Positions 1 through 10,121 are shown, counted from the first letter of the stretch. The stretch: 64,000 nt of DNA from Endozoicomonas montiporae CL-33 (GCF_001583435.1 NZ_CP013251.1:1327001-1391000); one strand, 5' to 3'. Translations and numbers: made by a program. The notes: generated by a model from the letters alone, not told the origin.

Positions 1-516
1 CCGGCTGCCGATGTGTCCGAGCAGATTTCCACCGCCGGTTTTGAGGCTTCCGGCACCGGTAACATGAAGTTTGCCCTGAACGGCGCGCTGACAGTGGGTA
101 CTCTGGATGGTGCTAACGTTGAAATTGCCGAAGAGGTAGGCGACGACAACATCTTTATTTACGGTCTTACTGTTGATGAAGTGGCTGAGCTGCGTCATCG
201 TGGTTACAACCCGAAAGATGTTTACAACAGCAATGCCGAGCTGAAAGCGGTCATTGACTGGCTGGCTTCCGGTGACCTGTGTCCTGAAGAGCCTGATGCG
301 TTCCGTCCTCTGGTGGATTCACTGCTCGGAGGTGATTACTTCCTGACGCTGGTGGATTATCAGGCCTACAGCGACGCGCACGACAAGATTGTTGCGACCT
401 GGAAGAAACCAGAGCTGTGGTGGAAGAAGGCGATTATCAATACCGCTTCCATGGGTAAATTCTCTTCTGACCGTTCCATCATGGATTACGCTAAAACCAT
501 CTGGAACATGGCGTAA
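1..516 (+). CDS. glgP: Glycogen phosphorylase, C-terminal part (5' end outside window)
   Basis: This is the last 171 codons of a glycogen/maltodextrin phosphorylase, which releases glucose-1-phosphate from alpha-1,4-glucan ends using phosphate and pyridoxal phosphate in the cytoplasm. The frame is open from base 1. The family signature [14 protein letters not shown] is present, and its lysine (codon 67-69) is the pyridoxal-phosphate attachment residue by family knowledge. The C-terminus has normal phosphorylase sequence with no sign of damage. It is followed after 28 bases by a hairpin and then by glgB, so it forms the upstream end of the glycogen locus. Confidence 0.97.
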   Translation, partial: PAADVSEQISTAGFEASGTGNMKFALNGALTVGTLDGANVEIAEEVGDDNIFIYGLTVDEVAELRHRGYNPKDVYNSNAELKAVIDWLASGDLCPEEPDAFRPLVDSLLGGDYFLTLVDYQAYSDAHDKIVATWKKPELWWKKAIINTASMGKFSSDRSIMDYAKTIWNMA

Positions 517-544
517 GAACGGCGATTGATTTAAGTTCCTTTCC

Positions 545-582
545 AAGGTTTGTATGGTTTAACGACCATGCAAACCTTTTCC
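545..582 (+). terminator. Hairpin after glgP (terminator or attenuator)
   Basis: Fourteen-base arms at 545-558 and 565-578 pair around a 6-base loop with one G-U wobble, and a T-rich stretch follows. It lies between the glgP stop and the glgB start, so it may end glgP transcripts or set the glgP:glgB ratio. Confidence 0.75.
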
Positions 583-610
583 TTATCTCTTGTTCTCTTC
601 TGCTTCTGTC

Positions 611-2851
611 ATGACAAATTCTATCGAGTCTCTTCTGGACGACCTCAGGGATGGATGTTGTGCCCGACCTTTTGATGTTCTGGGTGTTCATGATGTTGAT
701 TACGCTCCTTCCGGAGTTGACCCGTCACGCAAAGAAAAAATTGTCAGGGTTTGGCGTCCGGATGCCCTGTCGGTTCATCTGGTTGACCTTGAAACGGGTC
801 AGATGCCGGGTGAAATGGTGCAGGTGACCAGTGGTGTGTTTGAGCGGGTACTGGATGCCGGCAGTTCATTACACGTATATCGTCTGGAAATTCAAACTAA
901 AGATCACCAGTCGTTTACTTACGTTGATCCCTGGCAGTTTGGTGCGCATGTATTCAGTCAGGTGTTTGTGGAGCCCTATCGTTCTTACCGCTATATGGGT
1001 GCCAGACTGGTCAGCATTACTGCAGTTGCCGGTCAGGATGTGCAGGGCGCTATGTTCCGGGTTTATGCTCCTCATGCCCGCAGCGTTGCCCTGGTAGGCA
1101 GTTTTAATGGTTGGGATGCCCGGTTACATCCGATGCAGGCATCGGATGATGGCATCTGGAGATTGTTTATTCCCCATGTCTGTGCTGGAGACCTGTATAA
1201 ATTCGAGTTAAGGGATTTGGAGGGTACTTTGCTGCCCCATAAGTCCGATCCCTATGGATTCTATGCAGAGCAGCCACCGGGAAATGCGTCCATCGTCTAC
1301 GATCAGGATCGCTATCGCTGGCAGGACAGTAACTGGCTGCATCAGGGGCAGCTGCAACAACCTGTTAGTGTTTATGAAGTCCATTTGGGCTCATGGCGAA
1401 GAGAGGGGCGAAGAGAGAAACAGCTCAACGGTGAAGATCGCTGGCTGACTTATCAGGAGTTGGCGAATGAACTGATTCCTTATGTTGTGGAGCAGGGATT
1501 CACACATATAGAGCTTCTTCCGCCTATGGAACACCCGTTCAGTGGCTCCTGGGGCTACCAGCCAGTGGGTTTGTATGCGCCAACCAGCCGTTTCGGTTCG
1601 CCCGATGATTTCAAGGCGTTTGTTGATCGCTGTCACCAGAACGGGCTAGGTGTGATTCTCGACTGGGTGCCTGCCCATTTTCCTTCTGATCCACACGGCC
1701 TTGGTCGTTTTGATGGAACGCCATTGTATGAATACGCTGATCCGAAGCGTGGTTGGCATCCTGACTGGCAGACTCATATATATGACTATGGAAAGCCAGC
1801 GGTGCGCGACTTCCTGATCAGTAATGCCCTTTTCTGGCTGGATTGTTTTCATATCGATGGTCTTCGGGTTGATGCCGTGGCATCCATGTTGTACCTGGAC
1901 TATTCCCGGGCTGAAGGGGAGTGGGAACCCAATATTCATGGTGGCAATGAACACCTCGAAGCCGTTGATTTTCTTAAACGACTCAATGAAACCGTTTATG
2001 GTCATTACCCTGATGCCATCACCATTGCTGAAGAATCGACCAGCTGGCCGGGCGTTTCAAAGCCGACGTACGAGAACGGTCTGGGGTTTGGTTATAAGTG
2101 GAATATGGGATGGATGCATGATTCGCTGGAGTATATGAAGCATGAGCCCCAGTATCGGCGCTACCATCATGGTGAGTTGATGTTCAGCATGGAGTACCAC
2201 TATTCCGAGCATTTTATTCTGGCGCTTTCGCACGATGAAGTCGTACACGGTAAGGGCACTCTGTTGGGAAAAATGCCGGGTGACGACTGGCGTCGTTTTG
2301 CTAACCTGCGGGCCTACTATGGCTTTATGTTTGCCCATCCCGGAAAAAAACTGCTGTTTATGGGGGCAGAAATTGGCAGCCTGACAGAGTGGAATCATGA
2401 TGATCAGCTGGACTGGACGCTGTTGGACGACGACAGCGAGCGTGGAATCTTCAGTCGGGGGGTGCATAAACTGGTCAGGGATCTGAATCAGCTGTATCGC
2501 AGTCATCCTGCCCTGTATCAGTCGGATTATGACAGCTGGGGTTTTAGCTGGGTGGTTGGTGATGATACCGAACAGAGTGTTTATGCTTTTCTCCGGCGAG
2601 GAGGCAGTCAGCCACCGGTTCTGGTGGTCTGTAACTTTACCCCCGAGGTTCGCTATGGCTACCGTGTAGGAGTACCGACTGTTGGCAAATGGTATGAATT
2701 GCTTAATACCGATGCGGCTGCTTATGGTGGTAGTGGCGTGATAAATGCCGACTGTTTAAACACAGAATTTGTCGAGGCTCATGGTTATGAGCAGTCGCTG
2801 GTGTTAACGTTGCCCCCTCTGGGGACGGTTTTCCTGATTCCTGATGATTGA
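611..2851 (+). CDS. glgB: 1,4-alpha-glucan branching enzyme (first copy)
   Basis: A 746-residue GH13 branching enzyme that cuts alpha-1,4-glucan and re-attaches the piece by an alpha-1,6 bond. It has an N-terminal carbohydrate-binding region, the second N-terminal module (GSFNGWDARLHPM, about residues 165-180), the catalytic barrel with DGLRVDAVASMLY (nucleophile Asp), IAEEST (acid/base Glu) and LSHDEVVHGKGTL (third carboxylate), and a C-terminal all-beta domain. I chose ATG 611; an in-frame TTG at 590 is an alternative, and neither has a good Shine-Dalgarno. A second complete GlgB lies at 10185, and the two are clearly diverged paralogues. Downstream glgX follows after 61 bases. Confidence 0.96.
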   Translation: MTNSIESLLDDLRDGCCARPFDVLGVHDVDYAPSGVDPSRKEKIVRVWRPDALSVHLVDLETGQMPGEMVQVTSGVFERVLDAGSSLHVYRLEIQTKDHQSFTYVDPWQFGAHVFSQVFVEPYRSYRYMGARLVSITAVAGQDVQGAMFRVYAPHARSVALVGSFNGWDARLHPMQASDDGIWRLFIPHVCAGDLYKFELRDLEGTLLPHKSDPYGFYAEQPPGNASIVYDQDRYRWQDSNWLHQGQLQQPVSVYEVHLGSWRREGRREKQLNGEDRWLTYQELANELIPYVVEQGFTHIELLPPMEHPFSGSWGYQPVGLYAPTSRFGSPDDFKAFVDRCHQNGLGVILDWVPAHFPSDPHGLGRFDGTPLYEYADPKRGWHPDWQTHIYDYGKPAVRDFLISNALFWLDCFHIDGLRVDAVASMLYLDYSRAEGEWEPNIHGGNEHLEAVDFLKRLNETVYGHYPDAITIAEESTSWPGVSKPTYENGLGFGYKWNMGWMHDSLEYMKHEPQYRRYHHGELMFSMEYHYSEHFILALSHDEVVHGKGTLLGKMPGDDWRRFANLRAYYGFMFAHPGKKLLFMGAEIGSLTEWNHDDQLDWTLLDDDSERGIFSRGVHKLVRDLNQLYRSHPALYQSDYDSWGFSWVVGDDTEQSVYAFLRRGGSQPPVLVVCNFTPEVRYGYRVGVPTVGKWYELLNTDAAAYGGSGVINADCLNTEFVEAHGYEQSLVLTLPPLGTVFLIPDD

Positions 2852-2854
2852 CTG

Positions 2855-2905
2855 GCAGACTATTTTCGGACAGTCGTCCTGACGACGGTCTGCACATGCT
2901 TTTTT
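2855..2905 (+). terminator. Hairpin with T-run between glgB and glgX
   Basis: Outer arms 2855-2860 and 2888-2893 enclose a smaller stem-loop, and six T residues follow at 2900-2905, just before the glgX start at 2913. It could be a partial terminator that lowers glgX expression relative to glgB. Confidence 0.5.
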
Positions 2906-2912
2906 GTAAATA

Positions 2913-5120
2913 ATGACTGAACAAACCAAATTTCTACCAAGTGCAGCCGCCGATGAATCGGCGGTATGTTATGAGACAGGTCCCGGGCGTCCTGAGTTGC
3001 AGGGAGCGACTTTGATGTTACAGGGTGAGCATAGTCTGATGCCTGCTTCAGCCGGGCGGGCGGATGGTGCGAACTTTTCTGTTTATGCCCCGCAGGCGCA
3101 ACGGTTGGAACTGTGCCTGTTTGACGGGAACGATAAAGAAACCCGGTTGCCAATGGAGCCTTCGGCCATGGGCGTATGGCATTTGTTTGTCAGCGGTGTC
3201 AGAGCCGGGCAGTGTTATGGTTTCAGGGCTGACGGGCAGTGGCATCCGGACCTTAGCCCTCGCTTTAACAATCGTAAACTGCTGCTTGATCCATATAGCC
3301 GTGAAGTGAAGGGAGAGGTCAGCTGGCATCCTGCGCTGTTCGATTATTCGATTTCCAAATCAACCGGCGCCTGGAACATCAGTGAAATTGACAGTGCCGG
3401 TGTTATGCCGCGCAGTGTGGTCAGGGAACGGGAGTTTGACTGGCAGGAGGTCAGGAAACCGGGTACCTCCCGAACCGACAGCATTATTTATGAGCTGCAT
3501 GTCAAAGGCTTTTCCATCCAGAATGAAGCGGTTCCCGAGGAGCTGCGGGGCACGTATCTGGGTCTGAGTCATCCGGCGTCTATTGCTTATCTGAAACAGC
3601 TGGGCGTTACTGCTGTTGAGTTACTGCCGGTGACCTCCCGTGTCAGTGAAGAGCGCCTGGATAATATGGGACTCAGCAATTACTGGGGCTATAACCCGTT
3701 ATGCCTGATGGCTCCGGAACCATCGCTGGCGATTGATGATCCGGTGACCGAAATGAAAACCATGGTCAGGGAGCTGCACCGTGCTGGTATTGAAGTGATC
3801 ATGGATGTGGTGTTTAACCATACCTGTGAAAGCGGACATGGTGGTCCTAGCCTGAGTTTGCGTGGTCTTAGTGAACGGGATTATTACCTGATTGATGAGA
3901 CAATAGACGTTCGTGGTCATAAGAAAATTGACAGCACGAATTACACGGGCTGTGGCAATACCATGAACTTTGATAGCCCTCAGACCCTGAAACTGACCAT
4001 GGATGCCCTGCGTTGTTGGGTTGAAGAATATCACATCGATGGTTTTCGGTTTGATCTGGCACCCACCATGGCGCGTCAGGGTCGTGTATTCCGTAAAGAC
4101 AGTGCCTTCTTTCAGGCTATCTATCAGGATCCGCTACTGTCACAGTGCAAGATGATTGCCGAGCCCTGGGATATTGGCCCCGAAGGTTACCGGCTGGCAG
4201 GCTTTCCCCGGGAATGGCAGGAGTGGAATGACCGTTATCGTGATGGTATTCGCTCGTTCTGGCGTGGTGACAACCATCGTGTTGCAGACATTGGCTGGCG
4301 AATGGTGGGTTCGGTGGATATTTTCGGTAGTCACCGACCCATTGGCAGCATTAATTACATCTGTAGCCACGACGGGTTCACACTGAATGATCTGGTCTCG
4401 TATGAACACCGGCATAACCTTGCCAACGGTGAGCATAACCGGGATGGCGATGCCCACAATTATTCCTGTAATTACGGTGTTGAAGGGCAGACGACGCATA
4501 CGCCTATTCTTGAAAGGCGACAGCGGGCAAAGCGCAATATGCTGGCAACATTGATGCTATCCAGAGGCACGCCCATGCTGATGGCTGGCGATGAATTTGG
4601 CAATACACAGGATGGAAACAACAATGCGTATTGTCAGGATTCGAAACTGTCCTGGCTGGACTGGTCCTGGCAGAACGATGAATCTGCCTGGCAGGAAAAA
4701 GAACTGCAAGCCTTCACCGCGAAATTGATCGAGTTGCGTAAAACGCATCCGTTGCTGCAGGGTGATGGTGGTCGCCAGCATGTCTGCTGGATGGATCGGC
4801 ATGGTGCTCTTTTAAATGAACACCAGCTGGGACAGGTTAAGGGCGGCTGCCTTGGGCTGAAAATAACTGTCCCGGAAATGGATCATAAGACCAATGACTG
4901 TCCTGATCAGGAGGCACATAAGACAAAGGCTCTGTATATCCTGATGAATAACGAAAAAGTTAACCGTCGGTTTACATTCGCTGACAGATACAGCCAGAGC
5001 TTCTGGTTTACCCTTCTGGACACATCGGAGCCTGAACCCATCAAGCATGATGTTTTGATGACCAGAGGTTGGCACCTTGTTACTGAACACAGTTTGGTGA
5101 TTGTTGAAGAAAAAAGTTAG
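2913..5120 (+). CDS. glgX: Glycogen debranching enzyme GlgX (first copy)
   Basis: A 735-residue GH13 isoamylase-type debranching enzyme that hydrolyses alpha-1,6 branches of phosphorylase-limited glycogen. Visible parts are an N-terminal beta-sandwich (GANFSVYAPQAQRLELCLFD), the catalytic motifs DVVFNHT, DGFRFDLAP (nucleophile), IAEPWD (acid/base) and CSHDGFTLNDLVSY (third carboxylate), and a C-terminal beta domain. The ATG at 2913 matches the expected family start region. A second GlgX of similar length lies at 12602, so both glgB-glgX pairs repeat the same order. The residues between about 640 and 670 are hydrophilic and less conserved. Confidence 0.96.
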   Translation: MTEQTKFLPSAAADESAVCYETGPGRPELQGATLMLQGEHSLMPASAGRADGANFSVYAPQAQRLELCLFDGNDKETRLPMEPSAMGVWHLFVSGVRAGQCYGFRADGQWHPDLSPRFNNRKLLLDPYSREVKGEVSWHPALFDYSISKSTGAWNISEIDSAGVMPRSVVREREFDWQEVRKPGTSRTDSIIYELHVKGFSIQNEAVPEELRGTYLGLSHPASIAYLKQLGVTAVELLPVTSRVSEERLDNMGLSNYWGYNPLCLMAPEPSLAIDDPVTEMKTMVRELHRAGIEVIMDVVFNHTCESGHGGPSLSLRGLSERDYYLIDETIDVRGHKKIDSTNYTGCGNTMNFDSPQTLKLTMDALRCWVEEYHIDGFRFDLAPTMARQGRVFRKDSAFFQAIYQDPLLSQCKMIAEPWDIGPEGYRLAGFPREWQEWNDRYRDGIRSFWRGDNHRVADIGWRMVGSVDIFGSHRPIGSINYICSHDGFTLNDLVSYEHRHNLANGEHNRDGDAHNYSCNYGVEGQTTHTPILERRQRAKRNMLATLMLSRGTPMLMAGDEFGNTQDGNNNAYCQDSKLSWLDWSWQNDESAWQEKELQAFTAKLIELRKTHPLLQGDGGRQHVCWMDRHGALLNEHQLGQVKGGCLGLKITVPEMDHKTNDCPDQEAHKTKALYILMNNEKVNRRFTFADRYSQSFWFTLLDTSEPEPIKHDVLMTRGWHLVTEHSLVIVEEKS

Positions 5121-5453
5121 ATTCGGTAAGTCATTGAAATTGTTTCATATTAGCTGGTATTGCCTAGGTGAGTTCCCTTATAATTAAAGGTAATAACCGT
5201 TGGTGAATTCGATAGGTATTAAGAGTATTTTATACATCAACTGTCGTATATATGAAGTGGTTAATAACTGCTCAATGAATGCACCGCTGGCTGTACTTTT
5301 TATATAGACGATCAATCTGTCTGATGTGATGGCTTCCTTTCCAGGGTTTGGAAGCACTCACAGAAAACTGAGTACAAGGGCAATGCAGTTGTCACAAAAA
5401 GCTGATACTGTCATTCCCCAAGTAGATATAGCTGTTTAAATCAGGAACCTCTC
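5121..5453 (+). other. Intergenic region upstream of pgm
   Basis: This A/T-rich 333-base stretch has no convincing ORF. A TATAAT at 5179-5184 could be a -10 element, but I see no clear -35 partner. The pgm ribosome-binding site (AGGAAC) lies just before 5454. It probably holds the pgm promoter. Confidence 0.35.
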
Positions 5454-7091
5454 ATGCATCCGCTAGCAGGCAAAATTGCTACAGACGAACTACTGGCCAA
5501 TATTCCACGACTGGTCAGTGACTATTACACCATTAGCCCTGATCCAGCTGATCCAGCCCAGCGTGTGCAGTTTGGTACTTCTGGTCATCGTGGCACATCG
5601 TCTCAGGCAACCTTTAATGAAGCCCATATTCTGGCAGTCAGCCAGGCAATTTGTGAATATCGTAAAGATCAGGGTATTACCGGCCCGATGTTTGTTGGTA
5701 TGGACACCCATGCCCTGTCGGAGCCAGCTCTGATCAGTGCTGTTGAAGTGTTTGCGGCCAACGAAGTGGACGTACGCATCCATGAGGGTCGTGGTTACAC
5801 ACCTACCCCTGTGATTTCCCATGCCATTGTCAGCTTTAACCGCGACAATGACCTGCTGGCCGACGGCGTGGTGATCACCCCATCTCACAACCCGCCGGAA
5901 GATGGAGGTTTCAAATACAACCCTCCACACGGTGGCCCTGCCGGTACCGATGTTACAAACTGGGTTCAGGATCGAGCCAATGAGCTGATTGCGCAGGGTC
6001 TGAAAGGTGTGAAACGCCTGAACTTTGCCGATGCTCTGGCATCGGACTATGTGACAGAGTACGACTACATCACTCCCTATGTTGATGATCTGGAAAATGT
6101 GGTTGATATGGAAGCCATCCGCAAAGCCGGTCTGAAAATTGGCGTTGACCCGTTGGGTGGTTCCGGTCTGTATTTCTGGGAACCGATTGCTGAACGCTAT
6201 GGCCTGAATATCGAGCTGGTCAGCCGCAAAGTCGATCCGACATTCTCTTTCATGCACGTTGATAAAGACGGCAAAATCCGTATGGATTGCTCCTCTGCCT
6301 GCTCCATGGCCGGCCTGATTAACATGAAAGACGACTTTGACATTGCATTTGGTAACGATCCGGACTTTGACCGTCATGGCATTGTGACCAAAACCCATGG
6401 TTTGCTGAACCCTAACCACTACCTTGCAGTGGCTATTGATTACCTGTATCGCCATCGTGAAGGTTGGCCGAAGTCTGCCCGAATTGGTAAAACACTGGTA
6501 TCCAGCAGCATCATTGGGCGCGTTGCCGAAGGTCTGGAGCGCGAAATCTGCGAAGTGCCGGTTGGTTTTAAATGGTTTGTGGATGGCCTGACTTCCGGCG
6601 ATCTGGCTTTTGGTGGTGAAGAAAGTGCCGGAGCCGCTTTCCTGCGTCGTGATGGTACCACCTGGTGCACTGATAAAGACGGCTTCATTCTGGCACTGCT
6701 GGCAGCTGAAATTACTGCAGTGACCGGTAAGAATCCGGGTGAACTGTACGACGAACTGACGGCTAAATACGGTTCGCCGGTTTACGAACGACTGCAGGCA
6801 CCGGCAGATAATGAACAGAAGAAAGTCCTGTCTGGTATGAGTCCGGACATGGTCAGGGCTGAAACGCTGGCGGGTGACCCGATCACAGCCAAGATCACTC
6901 ACGCACCAGGCAATGGTGCTGCGATTGGTGGCCTGAAAGTGGAAACTGCCAATGGCTGGTTTGCTGCACGTCCTTCCGGAACTGAAGCGGTGTATAAAAT
7001 TTACACAGAGAGTTTCAAGGGTAAAGAACACCTGAAGCAGCTTCAGGAAGAAGCTCAGGCTATGGTCTCTGACGTTTTTAACAACGCCTGA
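5454..7091 (+). CDS. pgm: Phosphoglucomutase (alpha-D-glucose phosphate-specific)
   Basis: A 545-residue enzyme interconverting glucose-6-phosphate and glucose-1-phosphate, feeding glycogen synthesis. It has the four expected phosphohexomutase elements: the phosphoserine loop [15 protein letters not shown] (about residues 144-158), the metal loop [10 protein letters not shown], the sugar-binding loop GGEESAGA and the phosphate-binding [12 protein letters not shown] near the C-terminus. Length equals the enterobacterial enzyme. The ATG at 5454 has an AGGAAC ribosome-binding site. It sits between the glgBX and glgCABX blocks, which fits a supply role for GlgC. Confidence 0.97.
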   Translation: MHPLAGKIATDELLANIPRLVSDYYTISPDPADPAQRVQFGTSGHRGTSSQATFNEAHILAVSQAICEYRKDQGITGPMFVGMDTHALSEPALISAVEVFAANEVDVRIHEGRGYTPTPVISHAIVSFNRDNDLLADGVVITPSHNPPEDGGFKYNPPHGGPAGTDVTNWVQDRANELIAQGLKGVKRLNFADALASDYVTEYDYITPYVDDLENVVDMEAIRKAGLKIGVDPLGGSGLYFWEPIAERYGLNIELVSRKVDPTFSFMHVDKDGKIRMDCSSACSMAGLINMKDDFDIAFGNDPDFDRHGIVTKTHGLLNPNHYLAVAIDYLYRHREGWPKSARIGKTLVSSSIIGRVAEGLEREICEVPVGFKWFVDGLTSGDLAFGGEESAGAAFLRRDGTTWCTDKDGFILALLAAEITAVTGKNPGELYDELTAKYGSPVYERLQAPADNEQKKVLSGMSPDMVRAETLAGDPITAKITHAPGNGAAIGGLKVETANGWFAARPSGTEAVYKIYTESFKGKEHLKQLQEEAQAMVSDVFNNA

Positions 7092-7112
7092 ATCATTAAG
7101 CTTATTGATAGC

Positions 7113-7148
7113 TGAGTTGTTTTTATACACAACCATAAAAACAACTCA
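7113..7148 (+). terminator. Stem-loop after pgm
   Basis: Perfect 14-base arms (7113-7126 and 7135-7148) with an 8-base loop start 22 bases after the pgm stop. The following sequence is T-rich only briefly, so termination strength is uncertain. Confidence 0.6.
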
Positions 7149-7265
7149 TTGTTTATAAAAATCGACCACCGAATACTTGAATGAATTGATGATTTGTTGG
7201 TCGATTTCATCAGAAGTTAATAACAAAATAACGATGCAGCCAAACAATTGATTGTTTTTGGCAGT

Positions 7266-7346
7266 GCTCCCGCTTTTTTTATTCGCGGGGGAAGTGGAGC
7301 TTTGTTCGAATTACGACACCTGAGCAATAACAGGTGATCGACAAAG
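7266..7346 (+). promoter_or_regulatory. Structured leader of glgC
   Basis: Two adjacent hairpins precede glgC. The first spans 7266-7300. The second pairs 7300-7309 with 7338-7346 (one bulge) and 7317-7322 with 7331-7336 around an 8-base loop. GGA trinucleotides lie near 7353 and in the ribosome-binding region near 7392. In enterobacteria the glgC leader is bound by CsrA at GGA motifs; that this leader works the same way is inference. Confidence 0.4.
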
Positions 7347-7404
7347 GCGTTAGGGAAAACAGCAAGATTAATGAAGTATTTTTGCTAATAGGGAGTAGAG
7401 TTTA

Positions 7405-8628
7405 GTGTCTTCAATTCTATCTATGATTCTTGCCGGGGGTGAAGGGTCTCGTCTGTCACCACTGACCGGTTATCGTGCCAAGCCTGCGGTACCGTTTGGT
7501 GGACAGTATCGAATTATTGATTTTGTACTGAGTAACTTTGTGAACTCGGACCTGCACAAAATCTATGTACTGACCCAGTTCAAATCACACTCGCTGAACA
7601 AACATCTTCAGCGTTGCTGGAGAATTGCGGGTTTGTCCGACAAGTTCATTGATACACTGCCTGCCCAGATGTGGACTGGTCAGGACTGGTATCAGGGAAC
7701 TGCGGACGCTATTTTCCAGAACCTGCATCTGGTTGAATCCCAGGACCCTGATCAGGTTGCGATTTTTGGTGGCGACCATATTTACACTATGGACGTTCGC
7801 AAGATGATCAACCTGCACGAAGAATCAGAAGCGGCTCTGACCGTTGCGGCCATTCCTGTTCCAGTGGAAGAAGCCTATCACTTTGGTGTGATCGAGATCG
7901 ACGAAAGCGGTTGTATGATTGGTTTTGAAGAAAAGCCAAAGGAAAATCCAAAGACGATTCCGGGTAACCCGAACTATGTTCTGGCTTCCATGGGTAACTA
8001 TATCTTCGAGCGCAAGTGTCTGGAACGTGTTCTTCGTGAAGATCACCTGAATGAAGAATCCAGCCACGACTTCGGCAAAGATATTATTCCAAAGCTGTTT
8101 CCGAAAGAAAAAGTAATGGTTTATAACTACGCCGAGAATGAAGTGCCGGGCAGTGACAAAACCGGTTACTGGCGTGATGTGGGTACTCTGGATGCTTACT
8201 GGGAGGCGAACATGGACTTGCTGTCTGACAATCCTCCAATTGACCTGCATAACCTGAAGTGGCCGATCAACACCTATGTTCCTCCATTCCCGCCAGCCCT
8301 GATTGCCTACAATCGTGAATCCCGTGAAGGCCATATCAATGATTCCATGATTGGCACCGGCTGTATTTTCAACGATGTATTTATGGATCACTCTGTTGTG
8401 GGTTACAACGTTGAAATTGGCAAGCAGGCGCGGGTGTCTGATTCTGTGATCCTGCCAAACGTTAAAATTGGTGAGGGCTGTGAAATCCGCAAGGCGATTA
8501 TCGACAAGCGCGTAGAAATTGCGCCAGGCACCAAGATTGGTGTGAACCTTGAAGAAGATCGCAAACTGTTCAAAGTGACTGAAAGCGGCATTGTTGTCAT
8601 TCCAAGAGGAACCAAGGTTGGCTTCTAA
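7405..8628 (+). CDS. glgC: Glucose-1-phosphate adenylyltransferase
   Basis: A 407-residue ADP-glucose pyrophosphorylase, the committed step of bacterial glycogen synthesis (ATP + glucose-1-phosphate to ADP-glucose + PPi). The N-terminal nucleotidyltransferase domain shows LAGGEGSRLSPLT and the allosteric/catalytic YRAKPAVPFGGQYRIIDF region, FGGDHIYTMD and the substrate-binding FEEKP. The C-terminal half has hexapeptide-type left-handed beta-helix repeats (VGYNVEIGKQARVSDSVILP). The start is GTG 7405, preceded by GGGAGTAG. The stop overlaps the glgA start, so the two are probably translationally coupled. Confidence 0.97.
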   Translation: MSSILSMILAGGEGSRLSPLTGYRAKPAVPFGGQYRIIDFVLSNFVNSDLHKIYVLTQFKSHSLNKHLQRCWRIAGLSDKFIDTLPAQMWTGQDWYQGTADAIFQNLHLVESQDPDQVAIFGGDHIYTMDVRKMINLHEESEAALTVAAIPVPVEEAYHFGVIEIDESGCMIGFEEKPKENPKTIPGNPNYVLASMGNYIFERKCLERVLREDHLNEESSHDFGKDIIPKLFPKEKVMVYNYAENEVPGSDKTGYWRDVGTLDAYWEANMDLLSDNPPIDLHNLKWPINTYVPPFPPALIAYNRESREGHINDSMIGTGCIFNDVFMDHSVVGYNVEIGKQARVSDSVILPNVKIGEGCEIRKAIIDKRVEIAPGTKIGVNLEEDRKLFKVTESGIVVIPRGTKVGF

Positions 8629-10090
8629 CCTGAACTCTAACCTGAACTCTGGCCTGAACGTTGTTTTCGCGGTGTCCGAATTCGACGGCATTGTCAAAAC
8701 CGGAGGACTGGCCGATGCGGCTGGCGCTCTGGCACCGGTCATGAAAGCAGCGGGTCACCAGGTTAAGGTGATTATGCCGGCATATCGTGCAGCACTGGCC
8801 AAGGTGCCCACCGATTCCATCGCCGGTGGCGGTGTACGGATGAATCATAATGAAACCCTGTGGTTCGGGATTCGTCATGGTCAGTTCCGCGGCACTGACG
8901 TGTATTTTATCGAGTACGACGAGTTCTTTGGTCGTGGCGGTATTTACGGGGAAGGTGGTCAGGGGTATCACGATAACAGCCGACGTTTTGCTTTCTTCAG
9001 CAAGGCTGTACTGGAAACCTGTCGTATTCTGGGTTTTAAGCCGGATGTTGTTCACTGCCACGATTGGCAGACGGCATTGCTGCCTTATTACCTGCGTATC
9101 GATGAATGCGGTAATCCTTTCTTTGCCGATACTAAATCCTTGCTGACGATTCACAATGCTGCCTATCAGCAGAAAACCGATGAATCGCAGATGGAGAGTC
9201 TCGGCATTGGCTGGCGCTACTACAATCCGGCCTGCTTTGAAGACTTCGGCATGATCAATATTCTCAAGGGCGGTATTGCCTTTGCGGACAAGATCAACAC
9301 GGTAAGTCCTCAGTATGCCAGAGAGTTGCTGACGCCTCTGGGTTCCCACGGTTTGATGGAAAGCTTCAAACGCCGCGAAACGGATCTGTCGGGTATTTTG
9401 AACGGCTGCGATTACACCCAGTGGAATCCGGAAACCGATGCTCTGATTCCGGCGCATTTCTCCCGTGCCAATCGTTCCGGTAAAGCGGAGTGTAAAGCGG
9501 CATTGCAACAGCGCATAGGCTTGCCGGTTGATCACCATAAGCCGGTTTATGGTCTAGTGAGTCGTCTGGCGGAACAGAAAGGTTTTGACTATCTGATTCC
9601 GGCGCTCTGGCGTTTTCTGCACAGCGATGTGCAGGTGGTTTTGCTGGGTTCTGGCGAGCCTCATACGGCGGCAGCCCTGGAAGAACTGGCGCATGCATTC
9701 CCGGATAAGTGTCGTTTTTATAACGGTTTTGAAAATCAGCTGGCGCACTGGATTGAAGCCGGTTCTGACTTCTTCCTGATGCCTTCGCTGTTTGAACCCT
9801 GTGGTCTGAACCAGATTTACAGCCTGAAATACGGCACGCTGCCAATTGTCAGACGTGTTGGTGGTTTGAGCGATACCGTTGCCGGTTTTGGTGAACATCA
9901 TGAGCAGGGAACAGGCTTTGTATTCAACAGCACAGACCCTAATGAGCTGTTCGATTGCCTGCAGACGTCTTTGCACGTTTATTACCAGCATGACCTGTTC
10001 GGCCAGATGCAGGATAACGCCATGAGCAAGAGCTTCACCTGGGAACAGGCAGCTGACGCTTATTGCTCGGTGTATCACTCGCTTCGATAG
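8618..10090 (+). CDS. glgA: Glycogen synthase (ADP-glucose, GT5)
   Basis: A 490-residue glycosyltransferase that transfers glucose from ADP-glucose to the growing alpha-1,4 chain. It has the N-terminal ADP-glucose motif KTGGLADAAGALAP, HDWQTALLPYY, and the C-terminal GT-B domain with VSRLAEQKGFD and the PSLFEPCGLNQ donor-binding motif. I chose TTG 8618 because AGAGGA lies 7 bases before it; this overlaps the glgC stop by 11 bases. A further upstream TTG at 8591 would add nine residues without a ribosome-binding site. The first codons lie in a 12-base tandem repeat giving an SNLN-SNLN-SGLN N-terminus. Confidence 0.95.
   Translation: MASNLNSNLNSGLNVVFAVSEFDGIVKTGGLADAAGALAPVMKAAGHQVKVIMPAYRAALAKVPTDSIAGGGVRMNHNETLWFGIRHGQFRGTDVYFIEYDEFFGRGGIYGEGGQGYHDNSRRFAFFSKAVLETCRILGFKPDVVHCHDWQTALLPYYLRIDECGNPFFADTKSLLTIHNAAYQQKTDESQMESLGIGWRYYNPACFEDFGMINILKGGIAFADKINTVSPQYARELLTPLGSHGLMESFKRRETDLSGILNGCDYTQWNPETDALIPAHFSRANRSGKAECKAALQQRIGLPVDHHKPVYGLVSRLAEQKGFDYLIPALWRFLHSDVQVVLLGSGEPHTAAALEELAHAFPDKCRFYNGFENQLAHWIEAGSDFFLMPSLFEPCGLNQIYSLKYGTLPIVRRVGGLSDTVAGFGEHHEQGTGFVFNSTDPNELFDCLQTSLHVYYQHDLFGQMQDNAMSKSFTWEQAADAYCSVYHSLR
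8624..8659 (+). repeat. 12-bp tandem repeat across the glgC stop/glgA start
   Basis: Three 12-base units of TCTAACCTGAAC (the last with two changes) lie at 8624-8635, 8636-8647 and 8648-8659. The first includes the glgC stop codon; all three code for the repeated NLN residues of GlgA. Confidence 0.85.
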
Positions 10091-10121
10091 TATTTATATC
10101 TGTTTAACTAAAACATTCTAA

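Noticed and set aside
5490..7136. Long 548-codon frame opposite pgm
   Set aside because: It is the antisense shadow of a fully conserved pgm; its sequence is low in protein-like character.
8597..9538. 313-codon minus-strand frame opposite glgA
   Set aside because: It is an antisense shadow of glgA, which has all family motifs.
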